DNA of 64,000 bases from Heliocidaris tuberculata (GCA_025618425.1 CM046846.1:2082642-2146641), one strand, 5' to 3'. Counted from the stretch's first letter, positions 45,161 through 57,550 are shown. Numbers and translations are program-made. The notes: a model not told the origin generated them from the letters alone.

Positions 45161-48100
45161 TCAAATTGGCCTTGGACTATGCAGGCCTGAGATGTCTTTC
45201 GTAAGAACAGGGAAGTTAACATAACCGGACGGTGCCCAAGGCTGAAGATCTTTGCTGGTTGAGAGACGATGGGTGATGTGATGACATATGGTGTAGGTTG
45301 AATCCACGACTTGAGTTAGCACTGTCAAAACTTGCCTGTAGAAGGCAAACAAAAACATTTTCTTTGACGTGTTTGTTATGTTGTTTTCTAAGTGATGCAT
45401 ACACAACTATCACCACTGTATACTGAAAAGCAAATGATCTTGGCTGAGTAAACCAAAACCTGACATTTAAAAAAAAAATTGCAATAAGCTAACCATACAA
45501 AAAAAATACTGTATACGCCCTAAATTTTCATGAATAGGACTAACCAGACTATTTCGTGAGTGGTTGAATTCACGATCAGGAAATTCTCAAATCTAAAAAC
45601 AGCAATGATGATGTACATGTACTTCGACAAAGCGAAGTGATGAATTTCTGACCAGGAGACAAATCAATTCAACTGACTACTTATGTTGGCAATATTTTAG
45701 CGTGCTGTTAAATTCGCAACCCACCCGCAATTCGCGAAAATAAAACCCCCGTGAAATATATGGTGTATACAATATCAGAATGATGAATCCTGTGTAAATA
45801 CATAGATACATATCTGGTACAGAATTGAGTTTGTAAATGAAAAAGAATTTTAAAATAAGCAACAGTAAAGGTGATTTATAATCTGACCTGTGTAATTTGG
45901 GTACACAGTCCACTGTAACAAGATCCCCTCTTGTTGATGTAACATTGAAGCTTCCATTGCAGTCACACTTGATGTGGAGGTTTGAGTCTGGTCTACGGTT
46001 CTCAATCACAATGAAGATACCCGCCCATCCATGGTCTAAATAGTAGCATGTCACACCTTCACGACCCTGCCATTAATGAAAACACAAGTTTTTGAATACA
46101 TTAACTATCCATATCAGATAAAATTTATGGAGGGCTCCACACTTAATTGCATGTTCATGGGTCATTTAAAAATAAGAAGCAGACCATGCTGTAACTCTAT
46201 GGGGAAAAAAATGAAATGAGGGAGTCATCATGGCTTTTACATTGCCATTTGGCTTGGACCGCTGTTACCATGTGTTGACACCATGTTGCTGCATTTTGGT
46301 CTTGTTTTTTGCACTCTTTTAATAATGATTAGATAGGGTTTTGGTATGTCTGCATGGAATACTTAAGTCAATTCAGTCTTCATTTTGGGTACTTGATTAA
46401 AGGGAAAGTCCACCCCGATATCAACTTGGTTTTAAAAGAAGCATAAAAATGAAAGAAACAGATCAATGAGAAATTGAGCAAAATCCAATATGAAATAAGA
46501 TAGTTATGAATTTTGAAGTTGTAATCAATCAAACACAAATTGGCAACTAGGTGACGTAGCTTGCAAGCTTCTCTCCCATTCACCCTGTACTAAAAAATTC
46601 ATAAATTTTAATTTTCCCCAGAGAAAATATTCAGTCATACATGCAGCCTCATTGCATATGTGTTTTTACACAAAACATGTATGAAACAAATCTATTCCTT
46701 CATCAAAAACTAAGAAACTTAAAATTTATGAAATTTTCTGTACTGAGCAAATGAAAAAAAAGCTTGCAAGATAAGTCACTGAGTTGCTGATTTGTGTTTG
46801 ATTTATTCAAAAATCCTTAAATTTCTTATATCTTATCAGATTTTGCTAAAACTTTCACTGATCTGTTCCTCTATTTTTTCTGCTTTTATTCAAAGCAAAT
46901 CAATACTAGGCTGGACTTTACAAATATATGTACTAGTAATGGGCTGTTCCACTGATCTGGGGTAATGAGTTATCATAAAATGCCAAAATGATAATAAACA
47001 AACAAACAAACAAAAAACAAACCCAAAACAATACCACCATCAACCCCCACCCCCTTTCTAGACTGGTTGACAAAGTGTAGATAACAGGAGAAGTTAGAAG
47101 CAGCATTTATTATTTCCTTCATAAATCAATATATACAAAGAAATAAGAACGATGTTAAAAGCACTTGACACATTGTCCCAAAAGCAAAGTTTAATGAGGG
47201 TTTGCCTAGACGTCAGTCATGGTTTACAATATTGTACAAACAGAGGACCCAAGTCTCACCTCGTGTCTTTTGCCTTTCTGTATAGCAAGTTCTATTACAG
47301 CATCCGCCAAACATCCAGAGGAACCTGTCATCTGTCGAGCTTCAATAGGTTTAGCACTGTGTATGGCCAACGTGTAATTGTGTATTAAACTGCTATTGCC
47401 GACTGCTGGTTTAGACAGACCTGATAAGGGAAATCATAAAATTTCGAAAAAATATTAAATTTTTTTTCACAAAACTACTGCTCCGCCCCTCACACCAAAG
47501 TGACAAAGACAATGGAAAGTGGAAATGATCCCGAATCACATCCAGCACACTGAAAGGTAAGATATATTTCGAGTCTAGGAGGACAAAGGCGATGAATATT
47601 ACCTATTCATACTGCTTCAGCACATTGATGCTTTATATGCATGAATGTTATCTCTAATAACATGGAAATATATGTATGCAGGGTTTTTTTTTATATGTTC
47701 GGATTATAGCTAAAGTACAGAGTTGAGCAAAGTTGGTGACAGGCTTTATACAAATTATAACGATAACAAGAACAAACACTTATGATAATCTATCACAGTA
47801 TTTGCACAGAGAGAGGATATTACATGTACATCTAAAAGATAACTGGTTTTAACTTATGTTAAATTTAATATTGGACACTACTCACCACTGGTTGGTTGTC
47901 CAATCTTCCAATGGTTGAAGGCAAGAGGTATAATCACATACATCCCTGGGTCAAGGAAAGCGCTACATCCAACAAATGCTCGTAGCTGACGTTTACAGAA
48001 GGTCATGACCTTTGACATGTTCCTGGTTGTCATGCCGATGGCACGCATGACAATTACGGTCAGGTCAAGTGGGTTTCTGGAAGCCTTCTCCAATCTCCTA

Positions 48101-51015
48101 AAAAAATGAAATTTTACAAAAATTCATGAACCAAGAATGCTTCAGTCCAAACATGTTCATAAATAAACACGGTTTCCCATACTGGCCTAGAAATAAAGTA
48201 GTTCTCTACATATGCATGTACGTCTTCCTTACTAATTTACATTTTTTAATATCCCAGGTTCACAGGAAGTCTATTCAAACAGACTAGATACTGAGTTATG
48301 AGAGTGTGAGTGATGAGGTTGCCTCAAGAATTCTCTCACTTCCTACAGGCTGAATATTGGAACTATTCCGTTCCTGTATGTACCCAGTGAACATTCCACC
48401 CAATAACGTTAATAATAAATGATCACATGTACCTCCAAGTCTGGTATAGAGTGAAGTCCACTTCAGTGGCCTCTGTGACCTTGAGGATTGTGACCTTCAT
48501 GGGTGTAGCCGAAGAGGGTGGGAAAGTCCCTTCTAGTCTGTTTTCAGACCACTCTGGGCGTACCTTGCAGATGTCTATGCAGTCAAAATACCTTTTATTG
48601 AAAATAAGAAGAAAAGGCTTTTATAAATCACAATATACAATTACAAAGCACCTAATCACAATCAAACTTGCCTTTGCAGCAACCTGTCCACAAAGATCAT
48701 TTCTCTGTAAAGAACACGTCTTTTTTTCTTGTTAACTGTAATCTGAATTAAAAGTACCCTGTATACATAAACCACCTTGTGATAAAGATCATTATTGTTA
48801 TTTCCATTGAGTGGTCTCTGCATACAAGTCTGACCAGGGTTAAGTGGATACTGAATATAAATACAAAGTCACATAAATAATCCTAACCCTTACATGTTTT
48901 GTACTTTACTCCTATCATATCATCATTTGTGATCTCTTACTTGATCATGTCATCAAGTGACATCCAAAAGATTCCCTCGCTTGCACCATGGACCATGAGG
49001 GCCTCCTTCATGATGTCTGTCCAGAGTGCTGAGCCATCTGACCACGCCCCATTCCAGGAGAAATGACCCCAAGGATTGCGTAGCTGGATCAACCTGTGGT
49101 AGTGAGTACATCAGAGAAATTTATCATGATTAAAGAGCAGAAGATATTTAATAATCAATTTCTATTGCATGTTTGAATTTCCTACATCATCTGTCTAGAA
49201 TGATTCAAAATAATTTGTCTTCTCCATAGCCACTTGTTGGCCAGAGAGTACGTTAATTGCAGTCAATGATAGACATTCAAGCTGAAGGCAATAAATTGGA
49301 ATGACTTTGAAACCACAGCTATTGCTTTTCATTTATTTGACTGGTATTTGGATTAAGTATCATGTTACTTACTAGTATACACCTATTTCACTAAAAGGGT
49401 GAATAATCATTTGGGAATGAAACTTGCAGATTAATTCTAAAATGCTTCCTTTCTTTAAACAAAAAATGGCAAAATATCAAATAATGATTCAAGAAAATTA
49501 CTTTTCTCTTAAACTTATAAATAATCGTGTAATATCATTCTTTATATCGCCCAAGTCAATATCGATACCTGCATCCAAGTGGCTGTGATGGTAAGATCTA
49601 TCTAATAAAATACCTGTTGTCACAGATGTGCTGAATATCAAGCACCGAGTATGAGTGTCGTGGTCTAAGTCCCACATCTTGGTAAAGCTGTGGGTCAATC
49701 TTCATGTTGCCACTACCACAAGAGGCTCCCATCAGATAACTGCAAAAAATATACAAATGATTCATTTCTCCTTCCTCCTCTGTGTCTAAACCACTTAACT
49801 ATGATTCAATCTGTGTCAGTAATACAATATAAAAAAACTTTATTAGTTGCATGTATGTGGCTCTTTTAGCTTATTTTCCATACTGTCCTCCACTGTGTGG
49901 ATTTTAATTTCTGTTAGATTTCTCTAAATGTATTTCAATTCTTCTCTTTCTTCATCTCCCATGCTTTCTTACTCCATATGTTTCTGAGATACATGATATC
50001 TATACTCTATTTGTGTCAATATGTGGATCCCAGTGGTATTGGGAGAGTAAAAGATTAAAAACAAATGTGTTGCAAACTGAATACTACTTTGATAATATTA
50101 GGTATTCCATATTTTGAATTTTGTTTCCGTTAATAACATACAGATGTTTCAACACAAAGTATCAGATTTACAGGAATTCTTACCAATATTCCTAAATATG
50201 AGTGGATTTGCATTTCTACATGTAACTTCATATCTTCATTTCTTACCCTGCTTCCTTGGCACTAATAAGCTTGGCCCACACAAGGTTAGGATCAGCCGGC
50301 TTTCGATTCTTTCCTAAAATAAATAAATAATAACATTTGATCAATGTTAGTCCTGCCTAAATGTAATACAGTTAATCTGTTCAGATTACATGAAGCTTGA
50401 TGCTCTACGTAGTCGGTGCTTTGGAGGGTTATAATTTGATGACGATGGTGATGGTGATGACGATGATGATAACTACATGTACAGTGGTGATGATGAAGAT
50501 GCTGATAAAGATGACGACTATGGTAATGATGGCTTTGACGTTCCTGCTGCGGATGATGATAATAATGGCAATGACAACAGTTGTGATGATGATGATACTG
50601 ATGATAACTATGGAGATGATGACTGTAATGATGATGATGATGATGGTGGCAGTGATGATGATGCTGTTGTACTTACCAGATGAATGTAGCTGCACACTCT
50701 CACATGGTGCCCCTGTCAGAGTAGCTAGACCCTCTATGCATCTACCAGCTGTCAGTGCTTCATAACATCCACTCATCTTGGCCAATGCTTTCTCTATTAA
50801 TGGTACCCACAGCTGCTTTCTCTTTGCCTGAGCAGAAGCAATAAAGACATCCATAAAAATGTTTTAATATCATGATACTTGTTTCAGAACAGCTGAGCGA
50901 AAGAGGGGTTTTATTCAATCACCCTAGGGTGATTTAGACAGAAATATATTATATTCTATAAAAAAACCCATAAAAACATATGAAGAGCAAAGGGGAAACA
51001 AAAGAACTTGTAATG

Positions 51016-51069
<54 letters not shown>

Positions 51070-51825
51070 ATTCCTACTTAAGGCGATTTTTTTGGCCTTA
51101 AAAAAATCGCCGTAAGTAGGAATTATGTACATACATATATATATCTATATATACGTATATACATAATTCCTACTTAAGGCGATTTTTTTTTGGCGAAATA
51201 TTCGACGGAAGGGGGAAGCCGACGTTAATTAAGTCGAATTTTTTGATTCGCCTTAACCTTATATATATATATATGTATGTACATAATTCCTACTTACGGC
51301 GATATATACATAATTCCTACTTAAGGCGATTTTTTAGGCGAAATATTCGACGGAAGGGGGAAGCCGACGTTAAGTTGAATTTTTCGATTCGCCTTAACGT
51401 TTTCGGCACTGTTTTTTCCCATTTCTGTAGGGGTAGGAGGCATTCTATCGATATAAACGTAGAGGCCGCCAAATTACTTATATTACTACAAAGTTTTGTT
51501 CGGTAGGGAGAACTCATTTTCGTATAATATAACGTGAAAAATCTATATATGTATAACTCTTGGGGATCTAAAGTCCTGAGGTTGGACTTTGGGCGATGTC
51601 TGTTTTTCTTGATTATACCAATAGTTTGGGGATTTACTAAAAATACCTTATCGCACACAAAAGGTAGTTATTATACGATTCTTTTTGCCATAAATGCAAA
51701 TTGAATCAAATTAATTCTAAACATATACTAACATTTTGAGTCCATTAATTCTCTGTAACGTCATTTCGCGCTGATATACGTATATACAATAAAAAAAATT
51801 AAAAATTCACCTTTTAGTTGAATCT

Positions 51826-51873
<48 letters not shown>

Positions 51874-54435
51874 CATGAAGAGGAAATATAAACTGGATAA
51901 ATGTAGGTTGTTCTGTAATGTTTCAATCTTTAATATGGCCCTTGATTCAGAGCAGCTGAAAGAAAATAACATAATATATTCTAACAATTTATGCAACAAC
52001 TTCACATTAACTTTGATTTACTTTCGCAAAATCTACAATACAGAATCAGATTATGGATTTTAGCCCAATAATCCACTTTGAGCAGACTATGTATTTGTTT
52101 TCCTTACTTTAGAGTACACCAAGAAGCCTTGCTCCTGGCACGGTAAGAGATCATCGATTAGGACTGTATCCCAAATTCCATCTCGGCATAATCGTACGTG
52201 ATAGGCACCTTCTTGGTTGACCTCGTGTGTTATCATGATACGCTTCAGGAGATCTGCTCTCTCCGCAAGCACAGACAGAGCACTTAGAAACCTGAAATAA
52301 ACAACAATAAGTGGATGAAATTAGTGAAAAAATTCACTTTGAAAAATTGGGATATCAACTTATATATATGCAATTAATCAATCTTACATAAATGTGTCAG
52401 GCAGGCCAGAAATATGTACATGAAATTGCTTTGTGAACCACTAAATTTCACCCATATCGTGGACCAAATTAAGGATGGTGGAACTTTTAGTTCGATACCC
52501 CCTCTCCTGATTGATACATATAAGCAAAATACATAAAATACTTGGTATCACATAGCACAGAATAAAGACTTTAGAAAACACTAATCATTCATTCTTCCAT
52601 CTATTTTCATTACCAGCAATTTCCAAGTAATCCTTGGGATATATCGCTTGGTTTTGGGCTCCTAAATATGACCCAGTCTAAAGGAGTATCATCCCTAGCC
52701 TTGAGTTGGACAGTGGAGGGGCGCAGCCACAGACATTCCTTAGGATGCTGTCCAGACGGAGAAGACTTGAAGTACAAGGAGACTGTGGTAGGTGGAAAGC
52801 TATCATCAATGAATTCTGTCTTCAGCTGCAGCGCCAGACAGACAGAGAGAAAGAGAAAGAGAAAGAGAGAGAGAGAGAGGGAGAGAGAGAGAGGGGTTAT
52901 TCATTGTAAGAAAAATAATTCTTTACCATGTCAAAAAAATAGCCTAGCTTTTGCTATGGTCACGACATATTTTGCTGGCCTTCCATAATCAATCAAACGC
53001 TCCAGTTTTATAAAAAGTCATATTTTCAGCTACTGGAGATAAATCGATACACAACAGTGTTTCTAGGGAAAATTATTTAGTATTCTTTCTTATAAATATT
53101 TACACTCATTACTGCACATAAATAAATCAATATTGATCACAAACTGAGAAGTGTGAAAAGCTGATTAATAATGTATTGCTGCTATCTTACCTCTCTACAG
53201 GACTGTCTGATCCTATCCAACTTTTTCTTGGCCACTTCTACATCTTGCATCCTCTTTGATTCTGTCATGACACTTTTCTGTCTCTTGAAAGCTCTCCGCT
53301 GTACGGTTGTCTGTCCATCCATTAAAGGTTCATTGCTGCACTTCTGACAACTAATTGCCTCATCAGGATTGATATTCTTACACACTGAACAACTCCAAAC
53401 AGCACCTCCTACAGCCCCGCTGACAGAAGGCCGTTGGGTTTCACACATGCAGCATTGGACCATCTCATCCAAGTTGATGTAGGTACAAACATGACATGCC
53501 CACTCATTTTCCTTTGGCTGAAACAAGCTTCCATTGATTTCCTCTTGAATGGACTTCCTGTAGCCGCAAGCTTTGCACTTCTTGCAGTCTTCTTCATTTT
53601 TCAGGGTACACTGCTGACAGGACCAGCCTTTCCGACGAACCGCTGTCCTGTGCTGATATTTCTTAGCGTCATCAACCTCAACAGGGTTAGGTGATGTGGG
53701 TTCTACATCTTCCTCTGTCAGGTCAATGATCCGTTCCTCCAGTCCTTCTGGAGTGCACACAGGAGATGATGATGAGGATGATGCATAGAATGGAGATTCA
53801 GGTGAAGTTCCTCCAGATGCACCCTGAACATCACTTTGTAAAGCTGAAGGTGGAATAGGGTTCTTTTCAGCCCCAAGAGGCTGTTCAGGGAATGGAAACA
53901 CTGTACTCGCATTAGGAACAGGAGAGACAAGATGGTCAGGTATGTTGGTTGGAATAAACGGCAATCGCCTGCTTCCACACATGCCGCAAAACGTAGCTGC
54001 TTCTTCATTGGTAAATGTGCAGCGCTGACAATGCCAATCTTCGTTTGAAGAAGTTGCTGGAGTCCTTAATTCTACCTTGATACCTTTGCCTCTGGTGGGT
54101 GATAACGGTTCTTTATTACCCTCTGTCTTTGACTCCGAACCAAGGCGTGGACTCGATGGCGGGCTGAAAGAATTGATTATCCCTGGAATGATTTGGTCAG
54201 AGATGTAGTTCTTGGCGGCTCTCAACATTGATGATACATCCCTAGTAGGTGATGGCTGTCCTGGTTCAGTATTAGGAATCTGCTTGGTTAGATCAACCAC
54301 AACAGGCTCATCAAGAGGACGAGGTGCTTCACAGACTTGGCAGGAATCGACTTGACCTGAATTGATCAGGGTACATCTCTTACAGGTCCATCGACTGTCA
54401 GGTTCAGGTGATCTTGGGTTGATAATTTCTGCCAT
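45161..54435 (-). CDS. CAPN15: Calpain-15 / small optic lobes protease (complete coding region, 12 coding exons)
   Basis: Minus-strand exons: 54435-53191, 52825-52614, 52291-52108, 50827-50677, 50313-50247, 49739-49614, 49093-48941, 48591-48433, 48097-47886, 47420-47260, 46066-45888 and 45335-45161. Every junction is AG/GT and in phase: 3024 bases, 1007 residues (human about 1086). Five RanBP2-type zinc fingers (Cys pairs at about 18-35, 136-153, 273-290, 314-331, 349-366) precede the calpain protease core. The catalytic residues are Cys485 (LLGNCW), His648 (PRHSYSVLD) and Asn668 (LRNPWG). The C-terminal SOL domain ends GLHSPRP-I, as in other members. Calpain-15 is a non-classical cytosolic cysteine protease linked to eye and brain development. 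The start is taken at MAEIINPRS, eight bases inside the acceptor at 54444; an upstream in-frame Met falls in intron sequence. Confidence 0.96.
45511..45770. mobile_element. Foldback element in the last CAPN15 intron
   Basis: The left GTATACGCCCTAAATTTTCA is the imperfect inverse of the right TGAAATATATGGTGTATAC; the interior repeats TTCACGA/TTCGCGA words. Confidence 0.5.
45888..46066 (-). CDS. CAPN15: CAPN15 SOL-domain exon (source of the pseudo-exons near 35 kb)
   Basis: Encodes [34 protein letters not shown] and [17 protein letters not shown]. Intact acceptor (ATGGCAG) and donor (GTCAGA). It is the template matched by the two broken copies at 34970-35411. Confidence 0.94.
46397..46921. mobile_element. 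Degraded TTAA-type long-inverted-repeat element, CAPN15 intron
   Basis: The left TTAAAGGGAAAGTCCACCCC and, inverted, the right GTAAAGTCCAGCCTAGTATT. The arms share CAAATCAGCAACT/CAAATTGGCAACT-type blocks, GCTTGCAAG and TAAGA(T/A)A. The right TTAA has decayed to TTAC. This type resembles the TTAAAGGCCAAGTCCAC element at 30032. Confidence 0.6.
48941..49093 (-). CDS. CAPN15: CAPN15 exon with catalytic asparagine
   Basis: Encodes [19 protein letters not shown] and [11 protein letters not shown]; Asn668 completes the triad. Confidence 0.94.
49614..49739 (-). CDS. CAPN15: CAPN15 exon with catalytic histidine
   Basis: Encodes [14 protein letters not shown] and [11 protein letters not shown]; His648 is the active-site His. 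The donor is GTATTT, a weaker site than the others. Confidence 0.94.
50430..50675. repeat. GAT/ATG triplet microsatellite abutting a CAPN15 donor
   Basis: Interrupted (GAT)n across about 245 bases, ending two bases before the GT of the donor of exon 50827-50677 on the minus strand. Expansion or contraction would occur next to a splice site. Confidence 0.9.
51018..51410. repeat. (AT)n and mosaic repeats in a CAPN15 intron
   Basis: (AT)n at 51018-51065, then three direct and one inverted occurrence of ATAATTCCTACTTAAGGCGA and two copies of GAAATATTCGACGGAAGGGG followed by GGAAGCCGACGTTAA. Another (AT)n lies at 51833-51866. Confidence 0.8.
52614..52825 (-). CDS. CAPN15: CAPN15 exon with catalytic cysteine
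   Basis: Encodes the start of the protease core: EFIDDSFPP, then [20 protein letters not shown] and W, the Trp being split across the junction (TG|G). The Cys of GNCW is the nucleophile. The acceptor CTGCAG lies directly next to a (GA)n tract at 52845-52895. Confidence 0.95.
53191..54435 (-). CDS. CAPN15: CAPN15 first coding exon: five RanBP2 zinc fingers
   Basis: 415 codons. The fingers follow W-x-C-x2-C-x10-C-x2-C with N in the middle (for example [26 protein letters not shown]). RanBP2-type fingers commonly bind ubiquitin or RNA. The linkers are Pro/Ser/acidic and contain VVVDLT (45-50) and IIDLTEED (236-243), both shaped like SUMO-interacting motifs. A basic stretch follows the last finger. 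The splice acceptor CATTACAG ends at 54444, eight bases upstream of ATG, so at least one non-coding 5' exon is expected. Confidence 0.95.
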
Positions 54436-55169
54436 CTTGTGTCCTGTAATGACAACGAGGGACAAACAACACCAAAACAGAAAGAAAAAAAAAATCAACA
54501 ACAAAAAAAATCAGAGATATCATAAGTACATGATATAGTATATTTTCACATTTCCAATTTAGTTTGAATACAATAAATTGTAGTCTATTCAATTAAATTT
54601 GATCCAAACATAAACTTATATATATGTTTATAAGGATTAACTTATAGTGCTTACATACCTACATCTGCATCATAGGATTCAAATACAAATGTAAAGTTCT
54701 GTAAACATCAAAATGAGGGGTAACTGCAGTCAAGTCATTATTCTGGTGCAGATCACCTCTGTAACTTTAACCATGGCCACCACTAAAACCAGGCAGGTGT
54801 GCCTTTGACTTGGTTCATAATTTTAACAAATTAAGAATGTTGTCTAATAAAAAATTATACAGACAAACCACAATCACTGGAAGGCAAAAATAATAGCCAT
54901 TAAACTCTTTAATACTAAATAAATATTAACTTTGCTACAGATATAATTTCAGTGGTTTTTACTTGCTGACCCCTGCTTGGCCTACAAAGGTGTCAAGAGT
55001 CGGAGCAACCATACATCCTCTGGAAGGACTATTCCAGTCCCTCACAGACCTTCGTCAGTAGAGGCACATATGGTCCATATTGGAGACTGTTTCCTATTTG
55101 GGAGACTATCTCTATTATCACAGACTTATGTCAACATTTTTGGTAGCCTATTTGGGAGACAGTCGGTGA

Positions 55170-55410
55170 TTTCCAGTTCGGTGTTGGTGTTGGTGTTGGT
55201 GTTGGTGTTGGTGTTAAGAGCGTGAATTGGGCTGTTGATTCTAGCCCCAACACCGAATTCAGGTTTATAAAAATAATACCAATCACATTATTGATAGCTC
55301 AACACCTAGTGAAGTCAATCCCAGCACCAGCTTCATTTCCGGTTCGGTGTTGCGGCTGGTGCCAGTTTTGCCCCAACACCAACACCAGCTTTCGACACCG
55401 AACTTGAATT
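55170..55410. repeat. GGTGTT hexamer repeat with distal inverse
   Basis: (GGTGTT)6-like sequence at 55177-55214, and CCCCAACACCAACACC/AACACCGAA inverse blocks at 55246 and 55371-55395. It lies between GGAGAC-rich flanks that also recur inverted (GGGAGACAGTC near 55151, GACTGTCTCCC near 55675). Confidence 0.6.
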
Positions 55411-56104
55411 CACCCAATTTCCCATTTAGGAGACCAATTTTCTTTTACATTTGCTGCAAAGGGATTACCTTGGCTCAAAATGAAAATGTGATAAGCAGAT
55501 TCCTCATGAAAAATTACCCTTTTTGACCATCTACTTCTGTTTTCATAACATTTTTTGTTATGATCCACACACAAAACAAATGGGCTTCTGATTTCAGAGA
55601 GGAAAAAATTTGGCTGAGAAAAAGTGCCTTGTTGTTGGTATCGTCCTCTTGTTAGCAAAGTCTCCAGTATCAGAGACTGTCTCCCAAATCAGCCGTGCAC
55701 CTCTACTGTTGGTAGGAAAGACGACCCTCATGTCTAATTGCGTTCTACTTCTACAGTACCATACCGTACTCGTTAGTACTAGCTTTTGTTACTAGGCCTA
55801 CTACTACTTTACTACATCTACATATTTTGTGCGTGACCCAATTGTGCGCACAGGGCAATATCTAACTGTTAAAGAAATAGAAATGATTTCGAATAATGTG
55901 ATAGCACCATTGGCATTGGATAGAGGAACCTAAATTACCTAGGAAGAATATTTCTTTTGAATCAGGTGAGAAATTATGTATTTATCTAAATAAATTATTG
56001 TAGAATATGAGAAAGCATTCATGTATCAAATATCACATTCCCAAATTTTTTTTCTCAAAATGTGCGTAAAATATGGTTACCCCATCATAACTCTACAATA
56101 ACCT

Positions 56105-57052
56105 CACTCACACTTATGCGAGGTTATTGGAGATAACCTCGCACTCTGTACCTTCATACCATGAGCAATTGCCTCCAATAGCAAGTGTGTGATATTTTGC
56201 ACATATATGTGCGGTAGAGGAGCAAGATCACTGACCAAAAACAGCCTGAAAAATTTCACTTGATCAAGATGATTAAAGATCCTATCCAAGGGTCTGGCAT
56301 GAAAATAGATATTCTATCATTCTAAAATGTAAAAGGAAGTATTTTCTCAAAATTTTGATGATTATATTGGTGTTTTTATCTCTTCAACTTTGAGGTCGTG
56401 ACAGGCCGAAATTAACGCAGCTCCATATAGTGATGGTCCCGTGAGTGGCCCTTTATTAACATTTTTTAAATTAAAGTTGATTCAATTCAAGTGTTTAGCG
56501 GCATTTCAGGGAGAATTTTCGCCAATAAAACAATTATCTAGCAACATATATTTTTTCATTTCTTTCGTGAAAAGTGGGGGGGATACACCCCTCCCCCCCC
56601 AGGATTTACGCCAGTGATCGTTTTAATTTAGAGGAATAAAGGCCAAAGTTACTTCTACCCCGACCACAACCCGTTTTACGATTTTCTAGGACGGGGTCAC
56701 TCACGGGACCATCACTATATGGGGCTGTGTCAATTTTGGCCTGTCACGACCTCTAAGTTGAAGAGGTAAAAACACCAACATAATCGGCAAAATTTTGAGA
56801 AAATACTTCCTTCTACATTTTAAAATGATAGAATAGGGTCTATCTAATTTCATGCCAGATCCATCGATACGATCTTTATCATCTTGATCAAGTGAAATTT
56901 TCAGGCTGTTTTTTGGTTGGTGATCTTGCTCCTCTCCTGCACACACATGGGCAAGATATCACACACTGGCTATGGGAGGCAATTGCTTATAGTATGAAGT
57001 TACAGGGTGCGAGGTTATCTCCAATAACCTCGCATAACCATAAGTGTGAGTG
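56105..57052. mobile_element. Large foldback element upstream of CAPN15
   Basis: Arms of about 350 bases (56105-56455 and 56695-57052) are inverted copies. Shared landmarks are CACTCACACTTATG at the tip, GCGAGGTTATTGGAGATAAC, TTTCACTTGATCAAGATGAT, GACAGGCC and GATGGTCCCGTGAGTG at the inner edge. The spacer holds a poly-G/poly-C hairpin. A stray GATGGTCCCGTGAGTG lies at 57119. No target duplication seen. Confidence 0.75.
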
Positions 57053-57352
57053 GGACGGGGTAGGGATTTTTAAGAACGTAGTGAGAACTAGTTTGGTGTG
57101 ATGGGGGCTTTATAATATGATGGTCCCGTGAGTGCAATAACCTCGCATATGTGCATGCTGTGTGAACATGGTGAATGACTCGATCTTGTGTTGACGTGAC
57201 TTGAGTTGAGTCTGATCATTGATCGACTGATGATAACACCGTTATTTACATACCGTACCGGTAATTTAGATCTAGAGTCACAGAAACGAGTGTCTAATAT
57301 GTCTCGAAAAGAAAATAAGAAAATTGCATTCATGAGGTGGATATTCACTTAC

Positions 57353-57550
57353 CAGCGACGTTTTATGGTGTATTGAAAATCTAAAGTGATGACATCAAAT
57401 TTCTTTATGGATAATTAATAACGCTTTCGAAGATAAATATAAACAAACATTATTAGCCCATCTAACTTAGAAATTCAAGGCCTATTTCTCTATCTTCCGC
57501 ATTGTATGTACTAGACTATGGGGCGCCAAGTGTTCACCGACTTATTCTGT
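57353..57550 (-). other. Possible non-coding 5' exon of CAPN15
   Basis: A consensus donor CGCTG|GTAAGTGAA occurs on the minus strand with GT at 57351-57352, upstream of the first coding exon. No promoter element was identified, and the exon's 5' end is a guess. The donor could equally be chance. Confidence 0.25.

Noticed and set aside
50429..50676. Ile/Val-rich extension of the calpain-15 exon ending at 50677
   Set aside because: It lies beyond a consensus donor GTAAGT and encodes the triplet repeat.
53182..54504. Calpain-15 starting at the upstream in-frame Met
   Set aside because: The upstream part (hydrophobic, F/L-rich) crosses a clear intron-end signal CATTACAG before MAEIINPRS, so it is intron read-through, not a signal peptide.
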